Of a stretch of 23,439 nt of DNA, positions 13,318 to 20,116 are shown piece after piece (the first letter of the stretch is position 1; every line of letters starts with the position of its first letter). The notes under the pieces are model-generated. The model worked only from the letters and a program-made list of their open reading frames with translations. It did no database searches and was not told the DNA's origin. The position numbers were made by a program, and so were the translations under genes. This DNA comes from a virus. Location: positions 1 to 23,439 of the IMG/VR virus record IMGVR_UViG_3300025543_000221. The stretch is one strand, 5' to 3'.

Positions 13318-14838
13318 TTATGTTCTTCCTGTCAATAAACCTGTTAACCAACCACTACCGCCAGAAGTACCTAAGAACGAGGAACCTAAGCTAGTGAGGC
13401 CTGTAAGCCAACCATTGTCTTGTACGTTACCTTGTGCAATCTTAGCATCAGCTAACATACGTGCAATAGCGTTCTGTTCTGTACCAAGTGCATAGCTTTG
13501 ATCTAAACCTTGTTGTGTCTGGTTCATACCAGCCTGTGTGAATGGTATACCTGTGAGTGACTGTTCAAGCGCAGGTGCTTGTAGACCAGCAGATAACATA
13601 CCTTGACCACTACCCATAAGGTTAGCGTATTGTTGCTGCTGTTGCTGTTGGTTAGTATTGAACTGATTCAAGTCTAAACCTGCACGTTGCATCTCTTGTC
13701 CAAAGGCATCTTGAGTAGACTGTGCGGCTAACTGTGATAAAGCTTGAGACTGTGCAGCGTTCATACCTAGCATATCAGGATTAAACATACCTGAGTCAGC
13801 ACCAACACCTAAGCCCTCACCAGATAAGCCAAGACCTATACGACCTAAACCTGCCATTTGCTCTAAGTTCTTAGCACGTTGTTGTGCAAAGGCTGGCTCA
13901 AGTAAAGCACTACGCTCACTGAATAAGTCTAGCCCTGCTTGTCGTGGGTCAAAGTTATAATTAAACTCATTAGGAGCCTGTTGTGCTAAGGTAGACGCTT
14001 GACCCATGAGGCCTGTGCCTTGCCCTACTAATGCAGGTAGACCTGAGTAAGCATCAGAGAGTGAAGTTGATAAACCATCACCATCTAATACAGCAGTACC
14101 TGTGCCTGATCTAAAGGTAATAGGCTTGAATGTGCCTCCTGAGCCGCTGTAGTCTCTTGCTCCTCCTGCCATAGGGCCACCAGCGACACCTACTGTACTT
14201 TGTAACATACCATTTCCTCCTGCTCCGTCACCACCTAAGCCTCCCATCATACCACTTGACTGTGCCAGTGAAGATTTCATTTCCATAGGCAATCCAGCCC
14301 ACTGTGATTCAGATATACCCTCTGGTCGCATAGCGTTTAACTGTGCTTCATTAGGACGTCCTTGACCACCACCTATGTAAGCGTTAGCTAACTGGTTATT
14401 CATTTGAGGCTGCCGAGACATTTGCACTTGCTGTGCTGGTGTCATACTGTGCCAAGGGCTATTAGGGTCACGAGAAGCTTCTTTAACATTTAAAGCAAAT
14501 TCGTCTCTTGCTATGTCATTCATCCCATATAGTGATTCATTCGCACCTGCTTTGGCAAAAATAGAAAGAGGACTAAGAGCCGCTTGTAAATAACCGCCTA
14601 AAGTATTAGGCATTCTAGGGCTAAAATCTTGTGCTGCTACCATAGCCTCTGCTAGTGTGGGTTGTTTGTATGAATTAGCAGGTGTACTTAAGTCTTTTAT
14701 TACGCCATTATTATTACCATTTCCTTGAAATTTCGCCCCTTGTCCACTGACACTACCACCGCTTTTATTACTATAACCACCACCGCCTGAGCCGCTGTAG
14801 CCACCATACGAATTACTTTCACCCCTTGGGTCTGCCAT
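13318..14838 (-). CDS. Gly- and Gln-rich virion-associated protein, 506 aa
   Basis: A low-complexity protein from ATG 14838. Residues about 8-50 are Gly/Ser/Asn-rich (SGSGGGGYSNKSGG), the middle is Met/Gly/Gln-rich, and a run of seven Gln lies at 13630-13650. A block beginning FDPRQAGLDLFSERSALLEP and continuing FAQQRAKNLEQMAGLG resembles proteins I recall in marine podovirus structural arms, where function is unassigned. Start choice: AGAGGA (14846-14851) precedes ATG 14838 by 7 bases, and that ATG overlaps the tail-fibre stop as TAATG; the TTG 14856 extension is unlikely. The context between tail fibre and ejection proteins suggests a virion or assembly role. Confidence 0.72.
   Translation of the reverse strand: MADPRGESNSYGGYSGSGGGGYSNKSGGSVSGQGAKFQGNGNNNGVIKDLSTPANSYKQPTLAEAMVAAQDFSPRMPNTLGGYLQAALSPLSIFAKAGANESLYGMNDIARDEFALNVKEASRDPNSPWHSMTPAQQVQMSRQPQMNNQLANAYIGGGQGRPNEAQLNAMRPEGISESQWAGLPMEMKSSLAQSSGMMGGLGGDGAGGNGMLQSTVGVAGGPMAGGARDYSGSGGTFKPITFRSGTGTAVLDGDGLSTSLSDAYSGLPALVGQGTGLMGQASTLAQQAPNEFNYNFDPRQAGLDLFSERSALLEPAFAQQRAKNLEQMAGLGRIGLGLSGEGLGVGADSGMFNPDMLGMNAAQSQALSQLAAQSTQDAFGQEMQRAGLDLNQFNTNQQQQQQQYANLMGSGQGMLSAGLQAPALEQSLTGIPFTQAGMNQTQQGLDQSYALGTEQNAIARMLADAKIAQGNVQDNGWLTGLTSLGSSFLGTSGGSGWLTGLLTGRT
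13630..13650 (-). repeat. Polyglutamine codon tract (seven CAA/CAG codons)
   Basis: Read on the minus strand, 13650 to 13630 is seven CAA/CAG codons in a row inside the Gly/Gln-rich gene. Mixed codons make simple slippage less likely than in a pure repeat. Confidence 0.8.
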
Positions 14839-15641
14839 TATGCTGTCCTCTTCCAAAAGTATACGACAATATACGGCTGCATAATGTCGTGTGTGTGGGC
14901 TTGTCCACCGCCTTCATAATCAAATTCTGCGTTCCTGGGGTATGAGTTGGGATGCCCCGCTGTTACAGAATCCGCAGCCCCATCTGGGTTGCCTGTACCT
15001 GCCGTACCTGTCCATCCGTGAGCGTGACTAGGTATCTGAGCAAGTGTAAGAGTATGTGAGTCAGTTGTTGCACCACCTGTATTACCAGCAGTATAACCTC
15101 CACCAGCACCAAGCATTACACGACCAGCACTAAAGGCTGCCCAAGTACCTACGCCCATTAAAGTAGCTAAGGATGAAGCACTGTAAGCTGTTGTTGTAGT
15201 AAATATTGAACCTACAGGATATACTAAAGCGTTAACTACGGCTGCTGTAACTGGTGGTATTACTAGTGCTGCTACGGCAGCATCTGCGTACGCTGTAGTA
15301 GCTACCTGTGTAGTGTTGGTACTAGCAGACGCTGTAGGAGCCGTAGGGGTGCCTGTGAGAGCAGGTGAAGCCAGAGGTGCCTTAGCGGTAATACCAGCTA
15401 CTATAGCGGCCTGTGTGAACGCTGTGGTGGCTATCTGTGTGCTATTGGTAGAAGAGGCTGCTGTAGGTGCTGCTGGTGTACCTGTCAGCGTAGGGCTACT
15501 TGAGTTAGCTTTAGTGGCTACTGCTGTAGCAATGTTTGTAAACTCGTCATCAATCTCAGTACCACTTACAGTCTTGAGAGGATTACCTGTGGTTAAGGCA
15601 TCCTTTGTTGCAAAGTTTGTTGACTTAGTATAATTGGACAT
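14838..15641 (-). CDS. Tail fibre protein with tandem repeats and collar-type C-terminal domain
   Basis: A 267-aa fibre. The N-terminus (about 1-45) contains VSGTEIDDEFTNIATAVATK, a typical phage fibre lead segment. Two copies of a 32-residue repeat (SPxLTGTPxAPTAxxSTN, then TQxATTAxxxAA) lie at residues 49-80 and 92-123. The C-terminal domain starts YPVGSIFTTT, then GTWAAFSAGRVMLGAGGGYT, LTLAQIPSHAHG and a final HTHDIMQPYIVVYFWKRTA. The paired His-x-His motifs and closing block are typical of fibre tips in which metal ions bind along a trimer axis. AAGG-type ribosome binding sites precede ATG 15641. It sits between the nozzle gene and the Gly/Gln-rich gene, not at the end of the structural arm as in T7. 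Confidence 0.88.
   Translation of the reverse strand: MSNYTKSTNFATKDALTTGNPLKTVSGTEIDDEFTNIATAVATKANSSSPTLTGTPAAPTAASSTNSTQIATTAFTQAAIVAGITAKAPLASPALTGTPTAPTASASTNTTQVATTAYADAAVAALVIPPVTAAVVNALVYPVGSIFTTTTAYSASSLATLMGVGTWAAFSAGRVMLGAGGGYTAGNTGGATTDSHTLTLAQIPSHAHGWTGTAGTGNPDGAADSVTAGHPNSYPRNAEFDYEGGGQAHTHDIMQPYIVVYFWKRTA
14846..14851 (-). promoter_or_regulatory. Ribosome binding site for the Gly/Gln-rich protein
   Basis: AGAGGA on the minus strand ends 7 bases before ATG 14838 and lies inside the tail-fibre gene. It supports the ATG over an upstream TTG at 14856. Confidence 0.55.
15273..15497 (-). repeat. Two tandem 32-residue fibre repeats (period 129 bases)
   Basis: Copies lie at 15402-15497 and 15273-15368, separated by an 11-codon linker, and encode near-identical SPxLTGTPxAPT and TQxATTA blocks. 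This is common in fibre shafts and likely arose by duplication. Confidence 0.8.
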
Positions 15642-15643
15642 AG

Positions 15644-17200
15644 TTAAAGTACCTTACCTTGTTTGGCGTAAATTGATAGTTTCTGTAGGCTCATTGCAGT
15701 ACCATTAATATCAGTAGTAAAACCTATTTGAATTATGTTACCTGCTCCTTGTGCTGGTGATTGTTGATCGTTGATTAAGACTGAGCCAGCATATTCTGAT
15801 AAGCCGTATTCAGCTAAACCATACTCAAACACACTTCCAGCCTCTAAAGTAAACGTCTGTGAAAAGAAAATTGGACTATACTCATAGCCTACCTTAAGTG
15901 CAAAAATTTGACCAGAAGCGCCTACTGTGGTAGCGGCTAACTTTTTAACAATCTTATTTGTGTTAGGCATTTCTAAATCAAAGTAGTTACTAAAGTAAGC
16001 CATCTCATACTTCTCTCCATTATCTTGATAGCCCCTGTACTTTGCTATACCATCAGGTTTTGCAAAAAGAAGTTCAGAGTCTAGTGACAAGAATCCTTTA
16101 GGTGTTAACTCAGGCCATACTGTAACCCTATAACTTCCGTCCTGTAAAGTTTGCCTTGTGTCAAACACAAAGGTTTGTTTAGTGGCTGGCATAGTTAATA
16201 AGTAGAAAGCATTAATAGGAGAATAGACTGTTTTAACATCAGCCAGTATTTCACTACGGATTGCTTGTATAATGTCATCACGTATGTTCTTAGAGATGTC
16301 TCTCATAGGCTGAGATTTCTCTTGTACTGTACGATTCAATGAACGTACACCTGTGTTACTTAAGAACAAGATGTCTTCACCAGTGTTCTGTACGGAGTCT
16401 CTAGCTATACAACCTACACCTTCGATAACTTCCACTAAGGTTAAACTTGAGGTAGTCATACCTGCATTAAAGTTATTACCATCTGAGTAGATAATAATGT
16501 TATCAGTACAGAATATAATCAAGTTGCCGTTGTGTGCGCCTATAGCAACAATTTCATCAGAACCTTGAGTAAGTACAGAAGATATATCAAGAGTACCAGC
16601 AGTACCCCCATGCCACTTAAAACCACTCAGTACGTCCGTAAAGTAAACTGTGGTCTTGTTAGTTGTTGTGTCTGCGGCCCATAAACGACCATAGGCTGCT
16701 AATACTGTGTTGGCACTGGGCGCAGTACCTGTTGTATGGGTGTGTGTAGCTATAGATTCAAAAGTATCCGCAGCACCCGAGTTAGTATACACAAGTGGTA
16801 AGTAGCCACGTTGAAAGAAGTAATGATGATCATTTAATGTAGCTGTTTGCCAATTACCTGCTGCTATTGTGTCAGTAGTGGACGGGGTTAAAGTTACTAG
16901 GTCTGTAAGTCCTTTGTAGAACTTGTCAACACTGAATGACAATAATGTATCAGCACCTGTGATTTCTTTAAAGTTAGACACACCTAGTAAGTTAACACCT
17001 ACGTTTCCGTTAGCTGAACCATCCTTAGCATTACTTATGGTCTGCCAGCCCTTACGTGAACCTAGGCGACCAAACTTATCAATGATACAGTTGTCTGCGT
17101 GTAGTGCAAAGCCTTGCTGTAGCGTTACACCTGATTCCTGAGTGTTTAACCCATAGAATGCAGGTGCTGCTATAGAGGCTGCCTGTAGTTGTTTACCCAT
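15644..17200 (-). CDS. Tail tubular (nozzle) protein B, gp12-like
   Basis: A 518-aa beta-rich protein from ATG 17200, directly after the tail tube protein A gene, the order seen in T7-like podoviruses (gp11, gp12). The N-terminus has APAFYGLNTQESGVTLQQGF and ALHADNCIIDKFGRLGSRKGW, a pattern familiar from podoviral nozzle proteins (aromatic-rich, with a GxRxGW-like block). Later it has repeating beta segments such as IGAHNGNLIIFCTDNIIIYS and EDILFLSNTGVRSL that fit a propeller-like domain. It would form the hexameric tip of the short tail. It is shorter than T7 gp12 (794 aa) but near the size of marine homologues. The TTG 17218 alternative start is less likely because GGAGG is placed for ATG 17200. 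Confidence 0.78.
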   Translation of the reverse strand: MGKQLQAASIAAPAFYGLNTQESGVTLQQGFALHADNCIIDKFGRLGSRKGWQTISNAKDGSANGNVGVNLLGVSNFKEITGADTLLSFSVDKFYKGLTDLVTLTPSTTDTIAAGNWQTATLNDHHYFFQRGYLPLVYTNSGAADTFESIATHTHTTGTAPSANTVLAAYGRLWAADTTTNKTTVYFTDVLSGFKWHGGTAGTLDISSVLTQGSDEIVAIGAHNGNLIIFCTDNIIIYSDGNNFNAGMTTSSLTLVEVIEGVGCIARDSVQNTGEDILFLSNTGVRSLNRTVQEKSQPMRDISKNIRDDIIQAIRSEILADVKTVYSPINAFYLLTMPATKQTFVFDTRQTLQDGSYRVTVWPELTPKGFLSLDSELLFAKPDGIAKYRGYQDNGEKYEMAYFSNYFDLEMPNTNKIVKKLAATTVGASGQIFALKVGYEYSPIFFSQTFTLEAGSVFEYGLAEYGLSEYAGSVLINDQQSPAQGAGNIIQIGFTTDINGTAMSLQKLSIYAKQGKVL

Positions 17201-17202
17201 AT

Positions 17203-17853
17203 TTAGTAAGCCTCCCAAATCAGTTCCTCAGGGTGCTTGGCTGCATCAAGAGCAATAGCATCAGATAGGTAAACAGAAGCAAGAGCCTTAGCCGATACTG
17301 CTGACATACCTCCGTCCTCACCACGTTCCTCAAGGGCCATAGCGTAGGCTAAAGTCTGCACAGGTAAGAAAGGAACTTTAACAATGTCATCATCATTAGT
17401 GACATCAGGTGATCTTTTAATGATGTTAAAGAATAGCTCATAGACACCATCAGGCTTGGGGTACACATCTATCTGAGTGTCACCTGAGTTACTTAACCCG
17501 TTGAACACGTAGTTCTGAGGTGCTCCTGTTACTGGCGTGTTATTAAGGTATACATTATTAAACCAGTGTGGTGTCTGGTACTTCATAAATGTATCGCTTG
17601 TGTTGTTGATAGCCTCTAAGAGTGTAGACTTATCACCAAAGTCAGTAAGAACATAGTTAAACACATTTGCTTGTGTAGTCACAGTCATAGTCTCACGTAG
17701 GTTAGACCAACCCCAAGCACTTTCCACCATCTCTACAGCGTCACGTACAAATAAACCAATAAGCTTAGAATAGCTGTTTTCATTAATTGAATCTACTTCT
17801 CGCTCACGTAACCTTATGAGTATGTTGTTAACTGTTTGCTTATATGTTTTCAT
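17203..17853 (-). CDS. Tail tubular protein A (head-tail adaptor), gp11-like
   Basis: A 216-aa protein similar in size to T7 gp11 (196 aa). It begins with a helical segment (TVNNILIRLREREVDSI), then SKLIGLFVRDAVEMVESAWGWSNLRET, a pattern typical of podoviral adaptors, where an Ala/Val-rich helix with a WGW or W..L block follows. The middle is beta-rich with DVYPKPDGVYELFFN, and the end is a long helix rich in Ala and Leu (LPVQTLAYAMALEERGEDGG). It would form a ring under the portal, joined to the nozzle encoded next. It overlaps the holin gene by ATGA (17850-17853). Confidence 0.82.
   Translation of the reverse strand: MKTYKQTVNNILIRLREREVDSINENSYSKLIGLFVRDAVEMVESAWGWSNLRETMTVTTQANVFNYVLTDFGDKSTLLEAINNTSDTFMKYQTPHWFNNVYLNNTPVTGAPQNYVFNGLSNSGDTQIDVYPKPDGVYELFFNIIKRSPDVTNDDDIVKVPFLPVQTLAYAMALEERGEDGGMSAVSAKALASVYLSDAIALDAAKHPEELIWEAY
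17211..17215 (-). promoter_or_regulatory. Ribosome binding site for the nozzle protein
   Basis: GGAGG on the minus strand, 10 bases before ATG 17200, inside the last codons of the tube A gene. It supports the ATG over the TTG at 17218. Confidence 0.5.
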
Positions 17854-18254
17854 GTGGCTTTACCATTTAATTTCTCTACTGTTCTAAGACCTGCAAGGCC
17901 AAGCATTGCTAACGTAAGTTCAAGCATAGCGTCTAAGGGTAACTCAGGGCTACCTAGCTCTGGTGCTACCCATTGTAGGATAGGGTTAATAACAAATGCA
18001 AACAAGAAGCCTAAGCCACATACCCACATGAGAAAGGGTCTAGCTCCTGCAACAAAGGTAGACCTGTGATTAGCCTGTACCTTCATAATCTCTGCTTGCA
18101 TCATAGAGGGCTGCATAGCTAACTTCTGCTTAAGTAGTTCGCCTTGTGCTCTCTCTTCATCTGATGTAAACACATTGTCTATAATGTTACCAATGGCTTC
18201 TATAGGCTGTGCAACAGCACTACCGCCACTGAATAAACTACTTAATATGCCCAT
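17850..18254 (-). CDS. Holin, three-TM family (GTA_holin_3TM-like)
   Basis: A 134-aa protein. The N-terminal part has IGNIIDNVFTSDEERAQGE (about 22-40), then an amphipathic stretch with EIMKVQANHRSTFVAGARPF (55-74). Hydrophobic segments follow at about 73-96 (FLMWVCGLGFLFAFVI) and 106-124 (LDAMLELTLAMLGLAGL). This layout, with FTSDEERA and H.S.FVAGxRPF blocks before two or three membrane helices, is the signature of the 3TM holin family first described in gene transfer agents. It would make the membrane hole that frees the muralytic enzymes. AGAGGT precedes ATG 18254. It is the only holin seen in the window. Confidence 0.9.
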   Translation of the reverse strand: MGILSSLFSGGSAVAQPIEAIGNIIDNVFTSDEERAQGELLKQKLAMQPSMMQAEIMKVQANHRSTFVAGARPFLMWVCGLGFLFAFVINPILQWVAPELGSPELPLDAMLELTLAMLGLAGLRTVEKLNGKAT

Positions 18255-18267
18255 GTTGTACTACCTC

Positions 18268-18525
18268 TCACCATTTTTCACGATTGGCCCAATAAGCCGC
18301 TGACATCTTACCTTTGGCTATGTTCTTGCCATGCCTAGCTTTAAATGAGTCAGATCGTTTTGTTTTAGTCTTATCTCCAGTAACTCCCTGTTGACCAAAG
18401 CGTATAGTCTTAGTTACTCCACCTTCTTTAGCTACCACTACATGAGACTTCTTAGGGTGGCTAGGTGTACGCTTAGGTTTGTTGTAAGCTGTTAGTCCTA
18501 GTTTAGTTAATTTAGCATCTGGCAT
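18268..18525 (-). CDS. Small highly basic conserved-type phage protein, 85 aa
   Basis: A Lys/Arg-rich protein with KTIRFGQQGV (about 39-48), SFKARHGKNIAKGKMSAAYW (59-79) and REKW at the end. Proteins with the same KxIRFGxQG then SFxARHxxxxxKxxxSxxYW pattern occur in many phages and large viruses (a DUF family I cannot number with certainty), with no settled function. The charge suggests nucleic-acid contact or a virion component. It starts at ATG 18525 sharing TAATG with the upstream TM protein, and lies 13 bases before the holin. Confidence 0.78.
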   Translation of the reverse strand: MPDAKLTKLGLTAYNKPKRTPSHPKKSHVVVAKEGGVTKTIRFGQQGVTGDKTKTKRSDSFKARHGKNIAKGKMSAAYWANREKW

Positions 18526-18692
18526 TACATATCTCCATTAAAGTATAACCAAGCAGCAAATGCACCTGCACCTATAATCCACATTAGCTTCTTAGTCACT
18601 GATTTACCTACGGCAAGATAGAATCTGTCATACGCTTTATCAGCAGCCAGTTCAGCTATCTCTTCTTTCTGTTTTTGAGTTAAGTTTTCCAT
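18525..18692 (-). CDS. Small single-TM protein, 55 aa
   Basis: The minus-strand ORF runs from ATG (18690-18692) to a TAA sharing bases with the next start (TAATG at 18525). The N-terminal half is charged and helical (MENLTQKQKEEIAELAADKA). The C-terminal half has a hydrophobic segment of about 16 residues (LMWIIGAGAFAAWLYF, 37-52). No cleavable signal or lipobox is seen. It sits one gene before the basic 85-aa protein and two before the holin. It could be a lysis accessory such as an antiholin or a membrane-associated virion protein; the sequence does not decide. Confidence 0.68.
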   Translation of the reverse strand: MENLTQKQKEEIAELAADKAYDRFYLAVGKSVTKKLMWIIGAGAFAAWLYFNGDM

Positions 18693-18694
18693 GC

Positions 18695-19135
18695 CTAGTA
18701 GTATCCTTTAATATAAATAGCTGCACCTAACAAACCAGCCATAATAACAATAAACCCTAAGCCTACTTTTATAGCTATGGATAAATTATCTTGTAATGCT
18801 TTAGCTCTTGCTGCTCTTTGGCGTATTTCCGCTTGTTTAGTTTCTTTTAAGTCTCTAGTGTACTGTGCTTTAAACTTAAGAAAGTCTTGATACCCTTGTA
18901 GACGTTGCTTGTTCAACATGAACTTAAGTTCTTCTTCCTGTCTAGCTAGTTGCTCCTTAGCTTGAAATGCTTCTAGTACGTTACCTGAGCCGTTAGCCAC
19001 TTGCTTCTGTATTGTCTTCTCAGCACCAAAGTATTTACCTAGGGCTGCTCCAGCATCTGCGATCTCTCTCCCGTTACTCAGGGTAGTCTTGATTACCTTA
19101 AATGCTGCATTAGCTATTGCTAATTCTGCTAACAT
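18695..19135 (-). CDS. Coiled-coil protein with C-terminal TM segment, 146 aa
   Basis: From ATG 19135 the protein begins MLAELAIANAAFKVIK. It has a helical region with GAALGKYFGAEKTIQKQVA, then a long charged coiled coil (about 55-115: EAFQAKEQLARQEEELKFML and following). A single membrane segment lies near the end (about 122-140: VGLGFIVIMAGLLGAAIYI) with a short IKGYY tail. ATG 19141 would add two residues but sits only 2 bases from AGAGG, whereas 19135 is 8 bases away. A coiled coil plus one TM recalls inner-membrane spanins (Rz), but those have the TM at the N-terminus, so the match is poor. It is recognisable as a recurring marine-phage protein, function unknown. Confidence 0.75.
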   Translation of the reverse strand: MLAELAIANAAFKVIKTTLSNGREIADAGAALGKYFGAEKTIQKQVANGSGNVLEAFQAKEQLARQEEELKFMLNKQRLQGYQDFLKFKAQYTRDLKETKQAEIRQRAARAKALQDNLSIAIKVGLGFIVIMAGLLGAAIYIKGYY

Positions 19136-19311
19136 ATCCATAACCTCTTTGAATACTGATGCTCTGTAAGCTCGTAGGGAGCCATAGGAGGCCTTATAAA
19201 CCTATAGTCATACTCACGTATTACCTGAGGCTCTACGACCAGCACAGAGCCTTGTGGAGCCTGTGAGGGGCATTGGTGAACAGGATACGCTTCCGATACA
19301 GTAGACCACAT
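19129..19311 (-). CDS. Small proline-rich protein, 60 aa, unknown function
   Basis: The start at 19311 overlaps the preceding gene's stop as TGATG, which implies coupled translation. The product has eight prolines, two cysteines (Cys14 and the terminal Cys60), a short beta-prone stretch SVLVVEPQV and an aromatic/charged end EHQYSKRLW. There is no hydrophobic N-terminal signal. It overlaps the 146-aa gene at its 3' end. I recognise no family. It is kept as a gene because of its overlaps at both ends and the dense packing; without those it would be weak. Confidence 0.52.
   Translation of the reverse strand: MWSTVSEAYPVHQCPSQAPQGSVLVVEPQVIREYDYRFIRPPMAPYELTEHQYSKRLWIC
19144..19148 (-). promoter_or_regulatory. 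Ribosome binding site for the 146-aa coiled-coil protein
   Basis: AGAGG on the minus strand, 8 bases before ATG 19135 and 2 bases before ATG 19141; the spacing favours the downstream ATG. Confidence 0.5.
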
Positions 19312-19538
19312 CAGATAGACCTCATATCTTTAACACAGAAAGCTGTAATAGTCTTTGTAGCTTCTACCTTAACTACTGCAAGTCCTACCATCGGGCTAAC
19401 CACAGGCTCGTAGCCTCCTATTGTACCTACACGTAATAACTCTTTCCTACAACCATCAAGTGTGCTGTAGCTAGACATTATCGTAGGTACTTGAGGTTCA
19501 CCACTGGCTAACATTGTTGCTAACACGATAGCCCACAT
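19311..19538 (-). CDS. Small protein with hydrophobic, signal-like N-terminus, 75 aa
   Basis: It starts at ATG 19538, sharing TAATG with the upstream 46-aa gene, and ends in TGATG with the 60-aa gene. The N-terminus MWAIVLATMLASG could be a short signal peptide or weak membrane anchor. The mature part would have two cysteines (Cys30, Cys68) that could form a disulfide if exported, and beta-prone stretches (LAVVKVEATKTITAFCV). No lipobox cysteine is seen. Similar short secreted-looking ORFs occur near holins in marine phages, but I know no function. An exported periplasmic role is inferred. Confidence 0.6.
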   Translation of the reverse strand: MWAIVLATMLASGEPQVPTIMSSYSTLDGCRKELLRVGTIGGYEPVVSPMVGLAVVKVEATKTITAFCVKDMRSI

Positions 19539-19678
19539 TACTTCTTAGCTTTCTTATGACTTAAAGGCTTACTAGAAGGAGTATGCTTTGCGCCTGTCAT
19601 AACTTTACCTGACGTATGCTTGTGTGTCTTTCCTGTGTATGCTTTACCATTTGGTAAGTAATGTGTAACACCTTTCAT
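19538..19678 (-). CDS. Tiny basic protein, 46 aa (MKGVTHYLPNG type)
   Basis: ATG 19678 to TAA 19538-19540, with AAGGA upstream inside the end of the 28-aa ORF. The protein has alternating His, Lys, Thr and Gly (MKGVTHYLPNGKAYTGKTHK, then HTSGKVMTGAKHTPSSKPLS) and ends HKKAKK. The internal pattern of G-K-x-Y/H-T-G blocks suggests short repeats. I recall the same MKGVxHYxxxG and GKTHTxSS layout in small cyanophage and marine-phage ORFs, function unknown. The TAATG overlap with the next gene and the resemblance support it as real. Confidence 0.68.
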   Translation of the reverse strand: MKGVTHYLPNGKAYTGKTHKHTSGKVMTGAKHTPSSKPLSHKKAKK

Positions 19679-19680
19679 AA

Positions 19681-19767
19681 CTAGTATCCTTTTTTCTTTG
19701 GTTTCTTAGTGGGTTTTGATGGTGGACGACCTTTCTTGGTTCCGTATGTACCCTTACCTTTTGGCAT
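19681..19767 (-). CDS. Tiny basic protein, 28 aa (MPKGKGTYG type)
   Basis: ATG 19767 to TAG 19681-19683, preceded by AAGGAG 8 bases upstream, one of the clearest ribosome binding sites in the arm. The product MPKGKGTYGTKKGRPP then SKPTKKPKKKGY is almost all Lys, Gly, Pro and Thr and contains an AT-hook-like GRPP. Short MPKGKGTYG..GRPPKKK ORFs recur in phage genomes as I recall. It could be a nucleic-acid-binding or virion peptide, but this is unproven. Length makes it easy to miss; the ribosome binding site and neighbour spacing are the main support. Confidence 0.62.
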   Translation of the reverse strand: MPKGKGTYGTKKGRPPSKPTKKPKKKGY

Positions 19768-19782
19768 AGTTATTCTCCTTAA

Positions 19783-20103
19783 TTAAACAATCGCTGCCCT
19801 TGCTGCTGCTCTGGCTGTAGTCACATCGGCTGGCACTGCTACTGCTGTCTCAGCATGGCGTGTGATGTACCAATCTGTAGACTTTAGATACTCAAGTGAC
19901 TCAGAGTTAATTGATGACTGAGCATTGGCTGCTATCTCTGCATCAGTGTACTCAGGAGCAGGAGTATTACCCTCTGCAATCCACTGTAGTACATCTTGAC
20001 AGTCTCGGTTGGCAGGGTCATTGGGTACGCCCATGTTTCCGTTGACTAGCCAGCCAGACTCGTTAAGTTTGCAGGAAGTAATCCATGCTGTGTTGTTTTC
20101 CAT
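19783..20103 (-). CDS. Tail fibre assembly / tail-associated protein, 106 aa
   Basis: From ATG 20103 the protein starts MENNTAWITSCKLNESGWLV and has YTDAEIAANAQSSINSESLE, then YLKSTDWYITRHAETAVAVP and an Ala-rich end. The segment from about residue 72 (LEYLKSTDWYI.R.AE....VP..V...R.AAR) is the recurring C-terminal block of small phage tail proteins thought to help fibre assembly. It directly follows the 378-aa fibre gene (13 bases). The frame is open 25 codons further upstream, but AGGAG (20111-20115) is spaced for ATG 20103 and the upstream part overlaps the fibre gene. Confidence 0.75.
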   Translation of the reverse strand: MENNTAWITSCKLNESGWLVNGNMGVPNDPANRDCQDVLQWIAEGNTPAPEYTDAEIAANAQSSINSESLEYLKSTDWYITRHAETAVAVPADVTTARAAARAAIV

Positions 20104-20110
20104 GTTATAG

Positions 20111-20115
20111 CTCCT
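20111..20115 (-). promoter_or_regulatory. Ribosome binding site deciding the 106-aa start
   Basis: AGGAG on the minus strand lies 7 bases before ATG 20103 and begins just after the stop of the 378-aa fibre gene. It argues against the longer frame starting at 20178. Confidence 0.6.
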
Positions 20116-20116
20116 G

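Noticed and set aside
15313-15633. 106-codon plus-strand open frame, Ala/Val-rich
   Set aside because: It is antisense to the repetitive fibre gene; low-complexity Ala/Thr/Ser codons leave the opposite strand open. No ribosome binding site or family match.
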